Source: Burkholderiales bacterium RIFCSPLOWO2_12_FULL_61_40
GTDB lineage: Bacteria; Pseudomonadota; Gammaproteobacteria; Burkholderiales; Burkholderiaceae_C
Direction: 5' to 3'
Assembly: GCA_001770935.1 (NCBI GenBank)
Contig: MESI01000031.1
Location: 1-64,000 of the forward strand
DNA length: 64,000 nucleotides
Shown here piece by piece: positions 26,637 through 35,412 of the stretch. Under the pieces are notes generated by a model, which was not told the DNA's origin, ran no database searches, and saw only the letters and a list, made by a program, of their open reading frames with translations. Both the position numbers and the translations under genes were made by a program. The first letter of the stretch is position 1, and every line of letters begins with the position of its first letter.

Positions 26637-28364
26637 CTAGGGCCGGGCCGAGTGGGGCAGGGTGCCTACCTGGACGATGGCAATCGCCTCCAGCGGCTCC
26701 ACACCCTTGGCCAGGCGCAGCATGCGGGGCAGAATGCCGGTTTTGTCATGGACCCAGTCCCCTTGTGCCACCGGCCGGAGCGGACCCAGCACGCTGCGCA
26801 ACGGCGCCAGCTGCGTTTGTCGCAGCACCATCCAATACGGGCGGGAGCGGGTGGGCAATTGCGACGGGTCCGACACCCCCTGGCAGGGTGCGCGGCTGTA
26901 CAGCCCCAGTTCTCGGGTGATGACCGGGTTCATCTGGTAGACATAGACCGGCCAGTCCGGGCTTTGTGCCAGCAGCTTGCTGGCGTTGTAGGGAATGCTG
27001 TAGCCGGTGTATGCCGACAGGTTCATCAACTCCAAAAACACATACAGCAGGTTGATGGCGAACACCGGGTACAGCAGCACCGCATGGACCCGCAGGTGCT
27101 GGCGCATCCGCCAACCAAAGGCGAGCCAGAGGCCCAGCACGGCCAGTACCAGGAGCAGCAAAGTCGCCTGGGCCAGGTAGACGCTCAATCCAATGACCAG
27201 TGCCAGCACCAGCAGCGTGATGCCCAACTGCGCCCCCACCAGAGCGTCGCGCCGGGTGGGGGCGGGCTGTTCCAGCCAATGGGCCAGCTGGCGGGCGCAC
27301 ACCATGGCCGCAAAGGGAAACAGAATCACCGTGTAGTGGTCCAGCTGAAAACGCGTGGCGCTGAACAGTGCAAAGGTGACGAAGAATGCGCCGCACAGAA
27401 AAACGAAACCCGCGCGTTCACGGGCGCTGCCACCGGGAAAACGGTGCATGCCGCCCCAGAGTGCGGCCCCAAACACCGCCACCCAGGGCAAAAACGCCCA
27501 CAAAAAGACATGCAGGAAGTACAGCGGGCTGCCATTGTGGTTTTGGATCGGGCCGGTGTTGAAAAACCGGCCAAACTGGCTGTCCCACAGAAAAAACCGG
27601 ATGCCCGAGACGCCGGTGTGTCCGAACACCACCTTGTCGGGATGGGCGTCAAACTGCAGGTACAGCGCGATCAGCTCCGGTGCCGTCAGGAGTGCGGACA
27701 AGGCACCCGCCAGCAGCCACTTTGGGCTCCACAGCTTGGCGCCTTGTTTTTGGTAGAGCCACATGCACACCGGGCCGCTGGCGATGGTGATCAGTGTAAA
27801 AACGCCCTTGCTCATCACGGCCAGCGCCGTGAACAAGGCCCCCAGCAACAGGTATTTCAGCCGAGCCTGGGCGTCGTAGCGCAGCCAGTAGTAGCTGGCC
27901 GCCATGATGCTGCCGGTCAAATAGGCCTCGGCTTTCACCTCGCTGGCCGATTGCATCAGCTGGTAGACCGACACATACACCAGCAAAGCCAGCAAGGCGG
28001 TCGCGCGGCCATCGAACAGGCGCGCGATGCGGTAGGTAAAGAAAGCCCCCAGCAGGTGAAACAGAAAGCCCGGCAGGATGTAGCTGGAGGCATGGACGCC
28101 GCCGAGTTTGAAGGACAGCGCCGTGGCCCAGAACGGGAAATGCGGCTTGTCCAGCCAGTCCTGGCCGTCCAGCACCAGATTCCCCCAATCGTTGGTGTTG
28201 GCGATATGCTGGGCCAGCGCGGCGTAGGTCACCGAGTCGCCCGCGCCGATGACCGGGGTCAGCATCGAGGCCGCATTGACCAGCAGCGTGAGGGCGATGG
28301 CCCCGCGCAGCTGGGACGCCAGCGTAGCACCCAGCGGCGCTGGGTCGGTTGGTTGGCCTGCCAC
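26637..28364 (-). CDS. GT39/ArnT-like membrane glycosyltransferase
   Basis: A 575-aa inner-membrane protein with about 12 hydrophobic segments and an extracytoplasmic C-terminal part. The first loop carries the acidic signature GAGDSVTYAALAQ and DWLDKPHFPFW, typical of PMT/ArnT-type lipid-linked sugar transferases. These enzymes move a sugar from a polyprenyl carrier to lipid A, protein or another acceptor in the periplasm. I prefer the GTG at 28364 because GGAGAGGGAGG lies directly before it; a GTG at 28385 has none. Acceptor unknown. Confidence 0.85.
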   Translation of the reverse strand: MAGQPTDPAPLGATLASQLRGAIALTLLVNAASMLTPVIGAGDSVTYAALAQHIANTNDWGNLVLDGQDWLDKPHFPFWATALSFKLGGVHASSYILPGFLFHLLGAFFTYRIARLFDGRATALLALLVYVSVYQLMQSASEVKAEAYLTGSIMAASYYWLRYDAQARLKYLLLGALFTALAVMSKGVFTLITIASGPVCMWLYQKQGAKLWSPKWLLAGALSALLTAPELIALYLQFDAHPDKVVFGHTGVSGIRFFLWDSQFGRFFNTGPIQNHNGSPLYFLHVFLWAFLPWVAVFGAALWGGMHRFPGGSARERAGFVFLCGAFFVTFALFSATRFQLDHYTVILFPFAAMVCARQLAHWLEQPAPTRRDALVGAQLGITLLVLALVIGLSVYLAQATLLLLVLAVLGLWLAFGWRMRQHLRVHAVLLYPVFAINLLYVFLELMNLSAYTGYSIPYNASKLLAQSPDWPVYVYQMNPVITRELGLYSRAPCQGVSDPSQLPTRSRPYWMVLRQTQLAPLRSVLGPLRPVAQGDWVHDKTGILPRMLRLAKGVEPLEAIAIVQVGTLPHSARP

Positions 28365-28432
28365 ATGCCCTCCCTCTCCATACACACGCAGCGGATGTTA
28401 GGCAGAGGCAAGGGGCGCAGGCCTGCGGTTTG

Positions 28433-28905
28433 TCAAGCCAAAATTCGTTGGGCTATCTGCCGCGTTGTCTTCTGCACAAAGGTCTGCAGGCGCAGCGCCA
28501 GGGTTTTCGCGCCCGGCGACAGGCCCGCTTGCACGGAGGCGATGGCCGCATCCATGGCACCGGGAATACGTTTGGCCATGTCAGCGGCGATGCCGAGTGC
28601 AAACGCGGGGCCATGGCGCCGGGCTGCCCCAAGAGCGCGGCCAAGGTGGATGCCTTTTTGCTGCTGGCAATAAAGCTGCGCAACTCGCCTTCGGGCAACA
28701 GGTTTTCAAAAAAAGCCGTGACGGCTTCGGTATTGATCGTTTCTGCGGTAGGGGCAATAGCGGCGATTTGCGCGGGCTCGGGGCGGGCCAACCATTACGC
28801 CGAATAGGTGAACGACAAGGGCGTGCTGTCATGCAGGGACCCCACTAGCGCATCACCGAAAAAAACATCCAGTTGCGCTGGAGCCTGCAGCGGATCAGGC
28901 GTCAT
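28433..28905 (-). pseudogene. hipA: Deleted hipA toxin gene
   Basis: The ATG overlaps the hipB stop (28902-28905), as in intact hipBA operons. Codons at first read a HipA N-terminus (LDVFFGDALVGSL), then a TAA interrupts, and the frame goes on to FFENLLPEGELR and FIASSKKAS. After roughly 90 codons the central kinase domain is absent; the sequence jumps (frame change near 28615) to a HipA C-terminus (FALGIAADMAKRIPGAM, SPGAKTLALRLQTF) and stops at 28433. The toxin kinase cannot be active. Confidence 0.82.
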
Positions 28906-29180
28906 CGGTGTGCACCCGCTTTGGGCCGGACCACGACTTCCAGGCCCAGCAGGTCGAGCACGGCCAGCACTTTTTGCAGTTGCACCGTGGGTTTGCCTTG
29001 CTCCAGCTCGACGATGAAGCGGTTGCCGGTGTTGCCAAGCCCGGCGATGTCCAACTGCGTGAGGGCCAGAGAACGGCGCTGTTCGCGTACTACCGCACCC
29101 AGTTCCTGCGACGATCGGACGATGGCTTCCCTGGGAAGGTCGGCGTTACCGATGGGGGTGTTTGGGGGCGTGGAGTCCAT
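28902..29180 (-). CDS. hipB: HipB-type XRE antitoxin
   Basis: A 92-aa Cro/C1-type helix-turn-helix protein (LGAVVREQRRSLALTQLDIAG; IVELEQGKPTVQLQKVLAVLD, about 27-75). Proteins of this length and pattern are HipB antitoxins, which bind operator palindromes and neutralise HipA. The downstream hipA is deleted, so this is now an orphan. Two TTACC-N4-GGTAA palindromes lie just upstream of its start and probably are its own operators. Confidence 0.85.
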   Translation of the reverse strand: MDSTPPNTPIGNADLPREAIVRSSQELGAVVREQRRSLALTQLDIAGLGNTGNRFIVELEQGKPTVQLQKVLAVLDLLGLEVVVRPKAGAHR

Positions 29181-29194
29181 GGCTATTCAAAATA

Positions 29195-29212
29195 GTTACC
29201 GATCGGTAATTT
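29195..29212. promoter_or_regulatory. hipB operator site 1
   Basis: TTACCGATCGGTAA at 29196-29209 is a perfect palindrome, 16 nt upstream of hipB. Same TTACC-N4-GGTAA pattern as the site at 29243-29262. HipB operators in other bacteria are of this two-half-site kind. Confidence 0.68.
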
Positions 29213-29242
29213 TATGAAGAAAAGCATGGATGGGGTGGGTGA

Positions 29243-29262
29243 AAATTACCTTTCGGTAATTT
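29243..29262. promoter_or_regulatory. hipB operator site 2
   Basis: AAATTACC (29243-29250) and GGTAATTT (29255-29262) are perfect 8-bp inverted arms around TTTC. Second of two sites upstream of hipB; spacing between site centres is about 50 bp. Confidence 0.66.
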
Positions 29263-29281
29263 ATTGCTGCCAAAGCCTGCC

Positions 29282-29737
29282 TTAATCCGCCTCCAGCTCC
29301 TTCACCACCGCCGCCACCGAGCCCGCATCGGGCAGGTGGGAGAGGGCGCCGACCAGTTCGTCGCGCACCTGGGCCAGGTGGGTTTCAAAGCGGGCCGCAT
29401 CGACGCCCAGCGTGGTGGCGATGGACTGGATGTGTTCGCGTTCGGCGGCGCTCAAGCTGCCGTCGGCGTAGGCCGTCATCAGGCACATCAGCACCACGGT
29501 GTCGGCAAATTCGGCGCTGCTGCCCGCCAGTGCGGCGGCGTCAAACGGATGCGCCTTGGGGTCGGCCAGCACGGCGGCCGTGGTGGGCATGTCGGCGCTA
29601 CGTGAGCTTTCGTAGAACTGGCCGATGAGCGCCGCTTCGGCGGGCTGGATGTCGTCCACCAGGGCGACGGACAGCATGGCCTTGGTGAGCTGGGTGACTT
29701 GTGCGGGGCTGAGGTTCTGGTCTTGCACGGGGGGCAT
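29282..29737 (-). CDS. TerB-like tellurite-resistance family protein, last gene of the seven-gene operon
   Basis: A 151-aa acidic, all-helical protein. TKAMLSVALVDDIQPAEAAL and VVLMCLMTAYADGSLSAAEREHI form the two-fold TerB-like metal-binding layout (DD, then DGxLSxxE). TerB proteins occur in Ter stress systems and many other membrane-linked complexes and are thought to bind divalent metal. It lies 58 nt after the AAA+ ATPase gene in the same direction, with AAGGAGA before its ATG. Partner of the AAA+/PspA-like module by context. Confidence 0.82.
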   Translation of the reverse strand: MPPVQDQNLSPAQVTQLTKAMLSVALVDDIQPAEAALIGQFYESSRSADMPTTAAVLADPKAHPFDAAALAGSSAEFADTVVLMCLMTAYADGSLSAAEREHIQSIATTLGVDAARFETHLAQVRDELVGALSHLPDAGSVAAVVKELEAD

Positions 29738-29795
29738 GGTGATCTCCTTGTTCGAGGTAATTTCGGGGGCTATGGGGTGGTGAAGGGGGCCGGGT

Positions 29796-31646
29796 TCAAC
29801 GCGCCAGCGCGCGGCGTTTGGCGTCTTGCAGATTGCTTTGGATGTCGGCGATGGCCATGTCGCGGTAGCGCTTGGGCAGCATGGAGCGCCGCGAGGTCTC
29901 GGACACGGCCAGCAGCTCCATGAACTCGATCATGTCGCGCTCTTGCGGTGGCATGAAGTCAAGCGCTGCCGCTTTGAGTGCGGCCGCGTCCAGGGGACTG
30001 GCCTGGTTGCGGGCCAGCTCCACGGCCAGCAGGGCCAGCGCTTCCAGGTCGGCATTGGAGTAGCCCACCAGGGTTTCGCACAGGGTGAGCATGTCTTCGG
30101 TGCTGGCCACGCAGGTCTCGCCGTAGCGCGAGAGCACCGCCTGCAGCACCTGGGCACGCTCGGGGGCCGAATCGCAGTAAAAGAAGGGAATCTTGCGGTC
30201 CAGGCGGCCGGGGCGTTTGATGTCGGTGTCGAGTTTGTCGGGGCGGTTGGTCATCATCACGAACAGCACCTGGCCCCGGTTTTCGGTTTCGGCCATGAAC
30301 TCCTTGAGCCGCGCAATCACGCGGGAACTGGTGCCGTCGTCGCCGCCTTCACCACCGCCCGAGCCAAAGCTGCGGTCGCCCTCGTCGATGATGACGGCAA
30401 TGGGGCCCATGGCTTTGACGGTGGCCAGCACGCGCTCCAGGTTGGCCTCGGTGGAGCCCACCCATTTGGAGCGGAAGTTTTTCAGCGCCACGGCGGACAG
30501 CCCGGCTTCTTTCAAAAAAGCCTTGATGACAAAGGTCTTGCCCGAGCCCATGGGGCCCACGGCCAGCAGGCCCATGGGTGTCAAAGTGGTTTCACCGGCC
30601 TTCAGGTTCTTGGCGATGGCCAGCAGCTCGTGCTTGATGTGCTCGTGCCCGCCCACCGAGGCCAGGCCGTGTTTGGGTTCGATGAATTCGATCAAGCCCG
30701 CGCACTCTTTTTCGATCATTTCGCGCTTGCGGGCGTGGATGACCTGGAGCACTTCCGCGTTGGGGTCGCTGGCGGGCAGGGCTTTGCCGGGTTCGATCAG
30801 CTTGCCAATCTCGGCCGGTGTCATGCCCGCCGTGATGCTGGCCAGGGTGGTGGCGCGGGCGTCTGCATCGGGGGTGCCTTGCAGCAGTTGCAGTATCAGC
30901 GCGCGGCGCTCGGGCTCGCTCAGGCCGTGGCCTTCGGAGCTGGCCAATATGCTGGCCAGTTGCACGGTGCGCAGGCCGCCGGTGCGTTCGGAAAACAGCG
31001 TCACCTGTTGCGCGCTGAGTTTGGGCGCAAAAAAGGCAATGACCCGGTGGCGCAGGTCCAGATCGGGCATGGGCACCTCGATGGCCGCCACCTTGGGGTT
31101 GGACAAGAGGCCGGGGTTGAGCGCATTGAGCGACTCGGTGATCAAAATGGTGATGTTGTCGCCGCTGGTCAGGGTCTTGTCCAGCGACCAGCGGTGAAAG
31201 GCCAGGTAGACCTGCCGGTCTTGTGAAGAAATGTAGCCGGACTCTCCCGAGGGCAGCAGCGCGTCAGCGTAGGGAACAATCAACGCGGTGGACTGTTCAC
31301 CGCGCATCTGGGTTTCCAGCGCATGCAAGGCCTGCAGCATGCCGGGTTCGTAGTCGCTATTTCCGCTGGTATTGCTGCCGTTGAGCGTGGCTTTTTTGGT
31401 CTCAGGTACACCGCTCAATTTGCGGATGCCGCGCTCCAGGCTGACCTCAAAGACGTGTTTCTTGGTGTCCTTGAACAACTCGGCCACCAGAAAGGACTGC
31501 AGGTTGTGCAGCGTGTCGCCCACCAGGAAGGTGTCGAACACATTGCGGTAGAGCACAAAGGTGGAGGCCTCGCCCGCCAGGTATTTTTGCCGCAGGGTTT
31601 CCGCCCACCGGGGCAGCACATTGCGTGTGGTTGTGGGGGCGGTCAC
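29796..31646 (-). CDS. AAA+ ATPase (FtsH/Ycf46-like)
   Basis: A 616-aa protein. The N-terminal 300 residues are a degenerate, ATPase-like domain (Ycf46-type; [23 protein letters not shown]); the C-terminal classical AAA+ domain has Walker A GPMGSGKT (about 365-372), Walker B AVIIDEGD (about 414-421), a sensor-1 TNRPDKLD and the arginine-finger region RPGRLDRKI. It has no membrane segment or protease domain, so it is probably a remodeller acting on a partner. It starts with GTG, 13 nt after the PspA-like stop. AAA+ proteins that work on PspA/ESCRT-III-like polymers (as Vps4 does) are a good model here, but that is inference. Confidence 0.88.
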   Translation of the reverse strand: MTAPTTTRNVLPRWAETLRQKYLAGEASTFVLYRNVFDTFLVGDTLHNLQSFLVAELFKDTKKHVFEVSLERGIRKLSGVPETKKATLNGSNTSGNSDYEPGMLQALHALETQMRGEQSTALIVPYADALLPSGESGYISSQDRQVYLAFHRWSLDKTLTSGDNITILITESLNALNPGLLSNPKVAAIEVPMPDLDLRHRVIAFFAPKLSAQQVTLFSERTGGLRTVQLASILASSEGHGLSEPERRALILQLLQGTPDADARATTLASITAGMTPAEIGKLIEPGKALPASDPNAEVLQVIHARKREMIEKECAGLIEFIEPKHGLASVGGHEHIKHELLAIAKNLKAGETTLTPMGLLAVGPMGSGKTFVIKAFLKEAGLSAVALKNFRSKWVGSTEANLERVLATVKAMGPIAVIIDEGDRSFGSGGGEGGDDGTSSRVIARLKEFMAETENRGQVLFVMMTNRPDKLDTDIKRPGRLDRKIPFFYCDSAPERAQVLQAVLSRYGETCVASTEDMLTLCETLVGYSNADLEALALLAVELARNQASPLDAAALKAAALDFMPPQERDMIEFMELLAVSETSRRSMLPKRYRDMAIADIQSNLQDAKRRALAR

Positions 31647-31659
31647 TGTGGGCTCGCTT

Positions 31660-32370
31660 TCAGAGGGTCTTGGCCGGGGTGGCTTGGGCAGCGGCGCGGG
31701 CCTGCTTCATGGCGTCTAACTGCGCCTTGGCGGTGACGCTGCCGCTGCTTTGGCGCAGTTTGTTCAGGCGCACGTCCAGGTCCGAGTTGTGCAACTCCGA
31801 CCCCAAACTGGCCTGGGCGACCTGGCTCTTGATGTGGTCGCGCACCGCGCCCAGCGCCTGCACTTCGGCGTCCACCGACAGCCCATCCAGTTGGCCCTGG
31901 ATCTTGATGCGTGCCTGGGCGCTGTGCATCTGCGCCAGCATGCGGTCTTTTTCGGCCTTGAGTTTGTCGATTTCAGACTTCACCTGGATCAGCGAATCCT
32001 TGGCGGTGTCGGCGTCGGTGGTGGCCTGGGCGGCGTCGGCGCGCAGGTCGGTGATGGCGGTGTCCAGTGCATTTTTCTTTTGGATCAGCACCACGGCCAG
32101 GTCGTCCTGGTTGGTGGCCAGTGCGGTTTCCAGATCGGCGCTCACGCTGGCGAGTTCGCGCTCGTGCGTGTCCAGGCGGGCCGTGATCTCTTGCCTGCGG
32201 GCAATGATGGCGCCGGTGGCCGCCTTGAGCTGGCTGTATTTCTCGATCATGGACGCGATGGCGTTCTGGTAGGCAATCTCGGGGTGCTCCTTTTCGATGT
32301 CGGATACCCACAATGAGATGAATCCGGTCCACAGATTGGACAGACGGGCGAAGATTGCGTTATTGGCCAT
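31660..32370 (-). CDS. PspA/IM30-like coiled-coil protein
   Basis: A 236-aa, mostly helical protein. It opens with an amphipathic helix (FARLSNLWTGFISLWVSDIE) followed by a long heptad coiled coil (about 45-165) and a charged C-terminal tail, the design of PspA/Vipp1 (ESCRT-III-like) membrane-remodelling proteins. AGGAG lies 6 nt before the ATG. Its neighbours are a two-TM protein and an AAA+ ATPase, a pairing that fits membrane repair or stress. Similarity is at the level of architecture and helix pattern; I could not confirm family membership by a search. Confidence 0.7.
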   Translation of the reverse strand: MANNAIFARLSNLWTGFISLWVSDIEKEHPEIAYQNAIASMIEKYSQLKAATGAIIARRQEITARLDTHERELASVSADLETALATNQDDLAVVLIQKKNALDTAITDLRADAAQATTDADTAKDSLIQVKSEIDKLKAEKDRMLAQMHSAQARIKIQGQLDGLSVDAEVQALGAVRDHIKSQVAQASLGSELHNSDLDVRLNKLRQSSGSVTAKAQLDAMKQARAAAQATPAKTL

Positions 32371-32420
32371 GGGTTCTCCTGGTTGAATACGGTGGGGGAC
32401 AAAGTGGGTGGGGGCAGGGC

Positions 32421-33296
32421 TTAGGCCTTGGCCTTGAGGGTGCGTGCGGCCTGTTGCGCCGCCATGTTAGCAGGGGCTGCGGACGCAGCCCCTGCCATTT
32501 GGGGGGTGTCTAATGCGAAGGGCTCCGAGGTGCCGAATTCGGCCGCCACCTCTTCGGCAATGCGCAGGCGTGACAGGGACTCTTCGAGCTTGCCACCCAT
32601 ATCGGTCGAGTAGGGCGAGGTAATCACCAGTTGGTAAACCTCTTCCATTTTGTCGGGCATGGAAATCAGCGTGGCTTCCAGCGCGCTGCGGCGCACGGCC
32701 AGGCGGCGCGAGCGGTTCATCACCTCGGTGTATTCGGCCAGGGCGCTGCGCAGTTGGCGCACTTCGTCCTCCGGCAGGGCCGGATTTTGCAACTGCGCCT
32801 GGATGCTGGCGATGCGCTTGACCACCACGTCTTCGCTGGCGTGGTCCTTGCGCTGCCGGAGTGAGAGGTTCACCGCGCACAGGCCCAGGTAGTCCACGGT
32901 GAGGTCTTCCAGCTTTTCCACGTCCTGGCGGGTGAGGGTGGTGCGGCTGTCGCCGACTGCCTGGTACAGGGCCTGCACCCTGCCGTACATATGCTGGTAG
33001 GTGGCCATGGCGCTGGTGTCGCCGTAGTTGCTGAGTTCGGCCAGCAGCTGGATGCGACGCTGCGCCCGCGCCTGCTGGTGCTGCGCCCGGTCCACCGAGG
33101 CCCGAAACGAGGGCAGGCCCGGAATGGCCAGGGCTGCCAGCACCTCGCTGCCCAGCGCCACCACGCCGACCAGGGCCAGGCCGGTCCAGCCAAAAGGAAT
33201 GGAGGCAAAAATGGCCGCCACGCCGCAAGCCAGCAGGGCGACGCGGTTGTTGGGGTGCTTTAAAAACGCACCCAGGTAAGACGGCTTGGGGTTCAC
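32421..33296 (-). CDS. Membrane protein of unknown function in the PspA/AAA+ operon
   Basis: A 291-aa protein beginning with GTG. Two hydrophobic segments (about 18-36 and 38-58) near the N-terminus anchor it in the inner membrane, followed by a long charged helical region (about 68-260) rich in Arg/Gln/Glu (RAQHQQARAQRRIQLLAEL, KIEDLTVDYLG-like stretches), and a low-complexity Ala tail. It lies between the PotD fusion gene and the PspA-like gene with short gaps. It could be the membrane anchor of the complex. No family recognised. Confidence 0.7.
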   Translation of the reverse strand: MNPKPSYLGAFLKHPNNRVALLACGVAAIFASIPFGWTGLALVGVVALGSEVLAALAIPGLPSFRASVDRAQHQQARAQRRIQLLAELSNYGDTSAMATYQHMYGRVQALYQAVGDSRTTLTRQDVEKLEDLTVDYLGLCAVNLSLRQRKDHASEDVVVKRIASIQAQLQNPALPEDEVRQLRSALAEYTEVMNRSRRLAVRRSALEATLISMPDKMEEVYQLVITSPYSTDMGGKLEESLSRLRIAEEVAAEFGTSEPFALDTPQMAGAASAAPANMAAQQAARTLKAKA

Positions 33297-33312
33297 GCGG
33301 GGTAGGGCCTGC

Positions 33313-34896
33313 TTATTTGGAGAATCTTGCCCAGATGCGCGCGATCTCCTGCTGGTCTTGCTCCGTCAGGATGGGAATCGGCGAGGAATGGCTGAGCGAG
33401 CTGGTGCTGGGCACCACGGCCGGGTTGGACTTGACGCTTTCGCTCATGAACTCGCCGGCCTTGAGGTTGGCGTTGGCGTAGCCCACGGTGTTGGAGATTT
33501 TGGCAATCACCTGGGGGCGCAGCAGGTAGTCGATGAACAGGTGTGCTTCGCGTTTGTTTTTGGCATTGGCGGGCACGGCCATGGCGTCGATGGCCAGCAG
33601 GCCGCCGTCGGAGGGCACCCGGTATTCCACCGTGCCGCGTGACTTGGCCTGGGCCTGCACCGCGTCGCCCGAGAAGCCGATGGCCACGCAAATTTTGCCG
33701 TTGGCCAGCGCGTCGATGTACTGGTCGGTGGGGATCACCTTGACGATGCCCGCCAGGCGGTCCAGCACCTGGGCGGCAGCGGCGGTTGAATTTTTGCCAT
33801 CCCACTTGCCTTGCCCACCGGCCATGGCCGCCAGCGGCACCACGTCGGTGGCGGAGTCCACCACGCCCACACCGCAGGACTGGAAGCGCCGCGCGGTTTC
33901 GGGGTCGAACACATTGGTGAGCGAATCCATGGCGTGCCCAGGGTAGGCCTTGGCCGTGAGTTTGGGGTTCCAGGCGATGCCCACCGTGTACCACATATAG
34001 GGCAGGCTGTAGGCGCCGTCCTTGTCCCAGGCGCGCAGCGTGGCGTCCACACGGGGGTCGATATTGCTCAGGTTCTTGAGGCTGGCCTTGTCCAGCTTGC
34101 CCAGCAGGCCCTTGGCGGCCATGGCGGGCACCGCGTTGGCGGTGGGGAACACCACGTCATAGGGCATGCCACCGGCGCGCAGCTTGGTTTGCAGGTCGTC
34201 GTTGCTGGCAAAAATGTCGTAGACCACACGGATGCGGTGCTCTTTTTCAAAGTCCTGCAGCACGCTGGGTTCGATGTAGTCGGGCCAGTTGAGCACCCGC
34301 ACGGTGTCCTTGGCGCCGGAGCCCACGCCATTGACGGCGCGGCGCAGGTTCATCAGCACGGTGGCGGTGATCAGGCCGTCCACCGTGGTGTTTTGCGATT
34401 CCTGGAACGCCTCGGTCGCCACCTGGGTTTGGGGTCCGAAGGTGCCGTCCAGCGGGCCAGCGTTAAAGCCCAGCTTGCCCAAGAGGATTTGCGCCTCGCG
34501 CAGTCCGGCCGCGTCCACCAGTTTCTCGCGGCCCTTGTAGTTGCCGCTGGACCAGTTTTGCGTTTGCCAGATGACACGGCGAATGGAGTTCAGCAGCGCG
34601 TCGGTCACTTGGGTTGTGGGGGCCAGCCCGTTTTGCGCGGTAAAGGTGCGAATGGCTTCCTGGGTCGCGGGTGTCAGTGTGCCGCTGGGGGCTTCGCGCA
34701 ACAGCCCCATGCGGGTCAGCAGGCGCTGTGCGGTCTCGACCTTGGCGTTGCGGGCGCCGGGATGGACTGCCGCCGGTGCGGTCTCGGCTTTTTCGGGTTT
34801 GGCGGTGCCAAAAACAAAGCCTTGGGCCTGTGCGGTGCCGGTCATCAGGCCAGCGCAGCACAGGGCGGTCAGCAAGGCAAGGGTGCGAATTTTCAT
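33313..34896 (-). CDS. Peptidoglycan-binding / PotD-type polyamine-binding fusion
   Basis: A 527-aa exported protein with a signal peptide (LLTALCCAGLMTGTAQAQ, cut near 24). Two peptidoglycan-binding type 1 repeats follow (about 40-100, with LLTRMGLLREAPSGTLTP; about 115-180, with LLGKLGFNAGPLDGTFGP). The rest (about 185-520) is a spermidine/putrescine-binding protein of the PotD/PotF type (VLNWPDYIEPSVLQDFEK, ASNDDLQTKLRAGGMPYDVV). AAGGA precedes the ATG at 34896. Free PotD proteins diffuse; this one should be held at the cell wall. No PotABC genes are near, so it may sense rather than transport. Confidence 0.85.
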   Translation of the reverse strand: MKIRTLALLTALCCAGLMTGTAQAQGFVFGTAKPEKAETAPAAVHPGARNAKVETAQRLLTRMGLLREAPSGTLTPATQEAIRTFTAQNGLAPTTQVTDALLNSIRRVIWQTQNWSSGNYKGREKLVDAAGLREAQILLGKLGFNAGPLDGTFGPQTQVATEAFQESQNTTVDGLITATVLMNLRRAVNGVGSGAKDTVRVLNWPDYIEPSVLQDFEKEHRIRVVYDIFASNDDLQTKLRAGGMPYDVVFPTANAVPAMAAKGLLGKLDKASLKNLSNIDPRVDATLRAWDKDGAYSLPYMWYTVGIAWNPKLTAKAYPGHAMDSLTNVFDPETARRFQSCGVGVVDSATDVVPLAAMAGGQGKWDGKNSTAAAAQVLDRLAGIVKVIPTDQYIDALANGKICVAIGFSGDAVQAQAKSRGTVEYRVPSDGGLLAIDAMAVPANAKNKREAHLFIDYLLRPQVIAKISNTVGYANANLKAGEFMSESVKSNPAVVPSTSSLSHSSPIPILTEQDQQEIARIWARFSK

Positions 34897-34928
34897 GGGG
34901 TGGTCCTTGTCAAAAAACGCTCTGAGCC

Positions 34929-35408
34929 TTACTGGCCCGAGGCAAAACAAATGGTATTGCGGGATTGGGCCAGCTGGAACAGTTGGGCCGCCTTGTCCTG
35001 GTTGGCGGGGATGCCGCCCTGGCCCTTGAGCGTCATCTCGCCCAGATGGCAAGCCGCGCCGCCGTCGCCCCCCTGCACAGCCTGCTCCAGGTGCACGCGG
35101 GCCTGGGCGTAGTCGCCGCTGTCAAGCAGCTTGCGCCCCGCTTCGGCGTTTTCAGCAACCGACAGCCTGGAGGCTTGCGCCGTGGCGACCACCGGTGAGG
35201 GCGGTGGGGGGCTGGAGGGGGCGGGCTCTGCTGCCGGGGGCAGAGCGGGTGTTGCCGGTGTTGCGGCGGGGCTGGCGCCGGTGGACGATTGCCACCCGGC
35301 GTCGCCCTGCAGGCGGTCTTTCAGGCCCAGATGCCATACGGCCGAGGCCATGGCGCCGACAACGGCCAAGCCGATCAGGCCTTTGGAGAGAGGGGTCAAA
35401 CTGGCCAT
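34929..35408 (-). CDS. Sel1/TPR-like membrane-anchored protein
   Basis: A 159-aa protein with one N-terminal membrane segment (LIGLAVVGAMASAVWHLGL, about 10-28), a Pro/Ala linker (about 45-72) and a C-terminal tetratricopeptide-like repeat (AGRKLLDSGDYAQARVHLEQAVQGGDGGAACHLGEMTLKG broken into the usual A/B helices). The repeat should dock a partner in the periplasm. AAGGAA lies 8 nt before the ATG at 35408. Second gene of the operon; start chosen by ribosome site and by the membrane segment. Confidence 0.68.
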   Translation of the reverse strand: MASLTPLSKGLIGLAVVGAMASAVWHLGLKDRLQGDAGWQSSTGASPAATPATPALPPAAEPAPSSPPPPSPVVATAQASRLSVAENAEAGRKLLDSGDYAQARVHLEQAVQGGDGGAACHLGEMTLKGQGGIPANQDKAAQLFQLAQSRNTICFASGQ

Positions 35409-35412
35409 GGGC

